64,000 nucleotides of DNA from CALMBW01 sp963779645 (GTDB lineage: Bacteria > Actinomycetota > CADDZG01 > WHSQ01): contig CAVZYX010000015.1 of NCBI GenBank assembly GCA_963779645.1, positions 186,001-250,000 of the forward strand. Reading direction: 5' to 3'. A program made the translations under genes and the position numbers. Under the pieces are notes generated by a model. The model did no database searches. It was not told where the DNA came from and saw nothing but the letters and a program-made list of their open reading frames with translations. Shown here piece by piece: positions 60,822-64,000 of this stretch (position 1 is its first letter; every line of letters starts with the position of its first letter).

Positions 60822-62038
60822 CCTTTCGCTTTCTCGAGCGCTGCTACCAGCGCATCAACCTCATCCCGTGTGTTGTAAAGGTAGAACGAAGCCCGAGCTG
60901 TTGCCGGAACCCCTAGCCTGCGCATGAGGGGCTGGGCGCAGTGGTGCCCGGCCCGGATGCAGACGCCCTCCTGGTCCACGATCGTAGCCAGATCGTGGGA
61001 GTGGACCTCGGGGAGGTTGAATGAGACGACCCCAGCCCTCTGCTCGGCATCCTTCGGCCCGTAGACCTCAGCCCCCAGATCGGCCAATCGCTCGAGCGCG
61101 TAGGCGGTTATCTCGACCTCGTGCTCGTGGATCGCATCGATCCCGACCCCCTCCAGATACTCGACCGCGGCACCCATGCCTACGGCTTGCGCGATGTTCG
61201 GGGTACCGGCTTCGAACTTGTGAGGTATCTCGGCCCAAGTGGCCCGATCGATCCACACCTCGCGGATCATCTCGCCGCCGCCATGGAACGGGGGCATCTC
61301 TTCGAGAAGGTCCTCACGTCCGTAGAGAACCCCGGCGCCGGTAGGGCCACACATCTTGTGGGCCGAGTAGGCGAGGAAGTCGGCATCGAGTTCATTCACG
61401 TCGAAGGCGAAGTGTGGTGCGGCTTGCGCGGCATCCACCAAGATCCGGCCCCCAACGGCATGAACCGCGTCCGCGATCTGCCGAACAGGAGCAACCGTGC
61501 CCAATACGTTGCTCTTCAGATGGATGGCCGCAAGCTTCGTGCGATCGGTGACGTAGTCCTCGAGCAGGTCTACCCGCAGCGTGTGGTCGTCGTCAGAGAT
61601 CGGCAATGCTCGCAATGTGGCGCCGGTTTCTTGTGCCAGCAGCTGCCACGGGATCAGGTTGCTGTGATGCTCGGCCTCGGTTACGAGGATCTCGTCACCC
61701 TCACGGACGTTGGCGCGAGCCCAGCTGTAGCGGATCGCGTTGACACTCTCGGTGGTCGAACGAGTGAAGATGATCGAGCGTGAGTTCCGAGCCCCGATCC
61801 ATCGCGCACAAGCGTCCCGGGCAGATTCATAAGCGGCGGTTGCTTTCTCGCCTAGCTCGTAGATCCCACGATGGACGTTCGCGTTCTCGGTTTCGTAGAA
61901 GCGAACCATCCGGTCGATGACCTGTCGGGGCTTCTGAGACGTCGCGGCAGAGTCCAGATACACAAGAGGCTTACCGTGAGCCTCCGTGTCGAGGATAGGA
62001 AAGTCCTTTCGGACCACCTCTACGTCTAGCTGCGACAT
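60809..62038 (-). CDS. sufS: Cysteine desulfurase SufS
   Basis: A 409-residue PLP enzyme that takes sulfur from cysteine for Fe-S assembly. The ATG at 62038 fits the family start MSQLDVEVVRKDFPIL; a longer frame overlapping sufC is discarded. Key residues: NVHRGIYELGEKATAAYE, EAEHHSNLIPWQ, the PLP Lys in SAHKMCGPTG and the active Cys in IRAGHHCAQPLMRR. The group-II type (SufS/CsdA) is indicated by the short catalytic loop. Confidence 0.95.
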   Translation of the reverse strand: MSQLDVEVVRKDFPILDTEAHGKPLVYLDSAATSQKPRQVIDRMVRFYETENANVHRGIYELGEKATAAYESARDACARWIGARNSRSIIFTRSTTESVNAIRYSWARANVREGDEILVTEAEHHSNLIPWQLLAQETGATLRALPISDDDHTLRVDLLEDYVTDRTKLAAIHLKSNVLGTVAPVRQIADAVHAVGGRILVDAAQAAPHFAFDVNELDADFLAYSAHKMCGPTGAGVLYGREDLLEEMPPFHGGGEMIREVWIDRATWAEIPHKFEAGTPNIAQAVGMGAAVEYLEGVGIDAIHEHEVEITAYALERLADLGAEVYGPKDAEQRAGVVSFNLPEVHSHDLATIVDQEGVCIRAGHHCAQPLMRRLGVPATARASFYLYNTRDEVDALVAALEKAKGWFV

Positions 62039-62048
62039 CGAAACTCCA

Positions 62049-62852
62049 CTAGAGCACTGCCCCTTCGGTCTTCTCGAGCTCGGCAACATCGATGTCGGCG
62101 AGACCGAGCTTCTTCGCGATTCCAGCGTATCCCTCAGCCTCGAGGTGCTCGGCGAGTTCGAAACCACCCGACTGCACGACGCGTCCCGCCATCAGGACAT
62201 GTACCTGGTCGGGTCGGATGTAGTTGAGCAGTCGCTGATAGTGCGTGATGAGCAGGATGCCGACCTCGGGGTTCCTCAACTTGTTGACGCCCGCCGAGAC
62301 ATGCTTCAACGCGTCGATGTCGAGGCCAGAGTCGGTCTCATCCATGATCGCAAGCTGCGGCTGCAGCACAGCCATCTGGAGGATCTCGTTGCGCTTCTTC
62401 TCCCCACCGGAGAAACCTTGGTTGACGTAACGGTCAACCAGTTCGCTCGGGATCTCGAGCAGGTCGATCTTCTCTTGGAGGTAGAGGCGGAAAGCCATCG
62501 CCGACTTCTGCTCGTCAGGATGGATCGCGTTGTAGGCGGTACGCATGAAGTTCACGACCGAGACGCCGGGGACCTCGGTCGGGTACTGGAATGCAAGGAA
62601 GATGCCTTTGTGGGCTCTTTCGTCCGGTGCAAGGTCGAGGATGCTTTCCCCGTTATAGAGGACCTTGCCCTTGGTCACCTCGTAGCCAGGACGACCCGTG
62701 AGCACGTAGGCGAGAGTCGACTTGCCGGAGCCGTTCGGGCCCATGATTGCGTGGGTCTGCCCCTTGTCGAGGCTTAGATCGAGACCCTTGAGGATCTCCT
62801 TGCCGTCGACCTCGACGTGTAGATCTTCGATGTACAGAAGCGGATCAGCCAT
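62049..62852 (-). CDS. sufC: Fe-S assembly ATPase SufC
   Basis: A 267-residue ABC-type ATPase of the SufBC2D complex. Walker A GPNGSGKSTLAYVL, signature GFSGGEKKRNEI and Walker B LAIMDETDSGLDID (the DETDSGLD form is diagnostic for SufC) are intact. It lies between the Rieske-type gene and sufS in the operon. Confidence 0.96.
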   Translation of the reverse strand: MADPLLYIEDLHVEVDGKEILKGLDLSLDKGQTHAIMGPNGSGKSTLAYVLTGRPGYEVTKGKVLYNGESILDLAPDERAHKGIFLAFQYPTEVPGVSVVNFMRTAYNAIHPDEQKSAMAFRLYLQEKIDLLEIPSELVDRYVNQGFSGGEKKRNEILQMAVLQPQLAIMDETDSGLDIDALKHVSAGVNKLRNPEVGILLITHYQRLLNYIRPDQVHVLMAGRVVQSGGFELAEHLEAEGYAGIAKKLGLADIDVAELEKTEGAVL

Positions 62853-62867
62853 TACTCAAGCACTCCC

Positions 62868-63188
62868 TCAGCTAGCGGTTCCGACGTAGATGACATCGCC
62901 CTCGACCTTCACGGGAAAGGTGGGCTCGGGTTTGATGGCCGGGAGGATCCTGACCTCACCCGTTTGAACATTGAAACGAGAACCGTGTAGTGGGCATTCG
63001 ACCTCGAGCTCGTCGGGTTCGAACTCACCATCGGTGAGATACGCCTCTTCGTGCGTGCAGACGTCGCCTATCGCGTAGACGTCCTCGCCGACCCGGTAGA
63101 GGCCGATGAGCTCACCACGGACGCTCACTTGCTTCACCCCCCCATCGGGGATCTCGCTCAAGCGTGCGGCTTCGGTGAAGCTAGACAT
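62868..63188 (-). CDS. Rieske [2Fe-2S] ferredoxin of the SUF operon
   Basis: A 106-residue non-haem-oxygenase-type Rieske ferredoxin. Cluster ligands in DVCTHEEAYL (C-x-H) and ECPLHGSRF (C-x2-H). Its ATG overlaps the sufD stop by eight bases. Such ferredoxins are standard in actinobacterial SUF operons between sufD and sufC and may deliver electrons during cluster assembly. Confidence 0.93.
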   Translation of the reverse strand: MSSFTEAARLSEIPDGGVKQVSVRGELIGLYRVGEDVYAIGDVCTHEEAYLTDGEFEPDELEVECPLHGSRFNVQTGEVRILPAIKPEPTFPVKVEGDVIYVGTAS

Positions 63189-64000
63189 GGTCGGCGCTCA
63201 TCTCCAAGACCTGCTCACCCTCGACCTTCTTGCTGATCGCATCGGCTAGCTCGTCACGAACGGAACCGACTCGAACGCGATCGAGAACCTCGCCGAAGAA
63301 GCCGAAGACAACCAGCTTCTGAGCAGTGACCCTGTCGATGCCGCGGCTCATGAGATAGAAGAGGTGCTCTTCCTCCACCGGCGAGACCGTCGCGCCATGT
63401 GTGCAGCGCACTTCGTTGGCTTCGATCTCGAGCTGCGGGATGGAACGAGCCATCGCATCTTCGCTTAGCACCAAGTTGCGATTAGCTTGGTAGGCGTCGG
63501 TACCTTGCGCGCCCTTAGCCACCTTGATCAGCCCGGAATACTCGGAGGTCGAGTTCTCTTTGAGAGCTCCCTTGTAGAGGAGGTCGCTGGTGGTGTGTTC
63601 GGCCGCGTGACTCTGCAGCGTCCGCTGAGCGAAGTGCTGGTTGCGGTCTGCGAAGTAAAGCCCGAGCATCTCGGAGAAAGACCCCTCGCCTTTCAACACG
63701 GACTCGACCTGGGTGCGGGCGAAGGTTGAACCGAGGTTCACAGCGAGACTTCGCACGGTGGAGTCCCGGTGCCCGGTGAAACGCTGGGTCTGGAAGTGGT
63801 GAACGTTCCTGCCCCACTGCTGAAGCGAGATGTAGTTAACGGTCGCGCCGCGCCGAGCCTCGACCTCGATAACGGACGAACTGAGAGCCGCTTCTTCGAC
63901 GTCTGAGGAACGGAAGGTCTCAACGATGGTCGCACTCGCGTTCTCGTCCACGACGATCGTGGCGTGAGGGAACACACTCCCACCGGCCGTGACCGTGTGG
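63181..64000 (-). CDS. sufD: SufD-type Fe-S assembly protein, C-terminal part
   Basis: The C-terminal 273 residues of a SufB/SufD-family protein; the gene runs off the right edge, so its start is outside the window. Family segments include VNYISLQQWGRNVHHFQTQR, ESVLKGEGSFSEMLGLYFAD, the CTHGATVSPVEEEHLFYLMS segment and AQKLVVFGFFGEVLDRV. The operon position right before the Rieske gene and sufC supports SufD; sufB is expected further upstream. Confidence 0.9.
   Translation of the reverse strand, partial: HTVTAGGSVFPHATIVVDENASATIVETFRSSDVEEAALSSSVIEVEARRGATVNYISLQQWGRNVHHFQTQRFTGHRDSTVRSLAVNLGSTFARTQVESVLKGEGSFSEMLGLYFADRNQHFAQRTLQSHAAEHTTSDLLYKGALKENSTSEYSGLIKVAKGAQGTDAYQANRNLVLSEDAMARSIPQLEIEANEVRCTHGATVSPVEEEHLFYLMSRGIDRVTAQKLVVFGFFGEVLDRVRVGSVRDELADAISKKVEGEQVLEMSADHV

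Noticed and set aside
62039..62167. Longer N-terminus for SufS overlapping sufC
   Set aside because: It is antisense-like, non-conserved sequence overlapping sufC by over 100 bases; the family start is at 62038.

Overview
The window looks like a chromosomal segment of an uncultured, GC-rich (by eye about 60%) member of the Actinomycetota. The evidence is indirect: deazaflavin/F420-type flavin enzymes (DDN-like and PPOX-like), a SufU-type SUF operon with a Rieske ferredoxin, a SEC-C methionine aminopeptidase, an actinobacterial-type 5'-3' exonuclease, a BlaI-like operator palindrome and frequent GTG/TTG starts. No phage or plasmid backbone is visible.

Layout. 1-5.5 kb: end of a MoxR AAA ATPase plus its CoxE/VWA partner, a branched-chain amino-acid-type solute-binding lipoprotein and a GH38 alpha-mannosidase. 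5.5-16 kb: a PAS/GAF/SpoIIE-type phosphatase, an M28 peptidase, a chromate transporter, and an FtsX-type ABC exporter with two ATPases; identical-arm palindromes lie before chrA and before the ABC genes. 15.5-26.8 kb: map and pruA, an MBOAT/SGNH acyltransferase pair, a Tat-exported M14 carboxypeptidase, a penicillin-acylase-family protein and a VOC dioxygenase. 26.8-30.1 kb: a two-component system, an organomercurial-lyase (MerB)-like gene interrupted by an in-frame TGA, and a PepSY protein. 30-35 kb: small F420/PPOX/NTF2-like genes. 35-40.5 kb: three CocE/NonD-type secreted hydrolases, two in tandem. 40.5-42.9 kb: a frameshifted AbiEi/DUF559 nuclease-like gene bracketed by near-identical hairpins, a 5'-3' exonuclease, two tandem 151-bp units and a tRNA-Val. 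43-50 kb: hydrolases, superoxide dismutase and six secreted paralogues in two families. 50.2-64 kb: TudS/DUF523, a primary-type sigma factor, ThiI, aldehyde dehydrogenase, ThiS-like, rhodanese, M24 and GH114 genes, and sufD-Rieske-sufC-sufS-sufU.

The strongest candidate for something new is the MerB-like gene at 29063-29719. Its reading frame continues in phase through a TGA at 29498-29500. The TGA falls where MerB has its second catalytic cysteine; the other two catalytic residues (Cys, Asp) are present, and a bacterial-SECIS-like hairpin with a GGUC loop starts 12 bases after the TGA. This is best read as a selenocysteine-containing organomercurial-lyase homologue. A nonsense mutation or sequencing error is the alternative.

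Other signals: a shared TTCAG-N6-TTCAG box before the response regulator and the PepSY gene (a probable two-component regulon), the CTACTAC-N4-GTAGTAG operator pair, the hairpin-flanked DUF559 gene whose 3' end is echoed upstream, the tRNA-tail-containing tandem repeat, and the Lys-rich secreted paralogue array with one frameshifted member.
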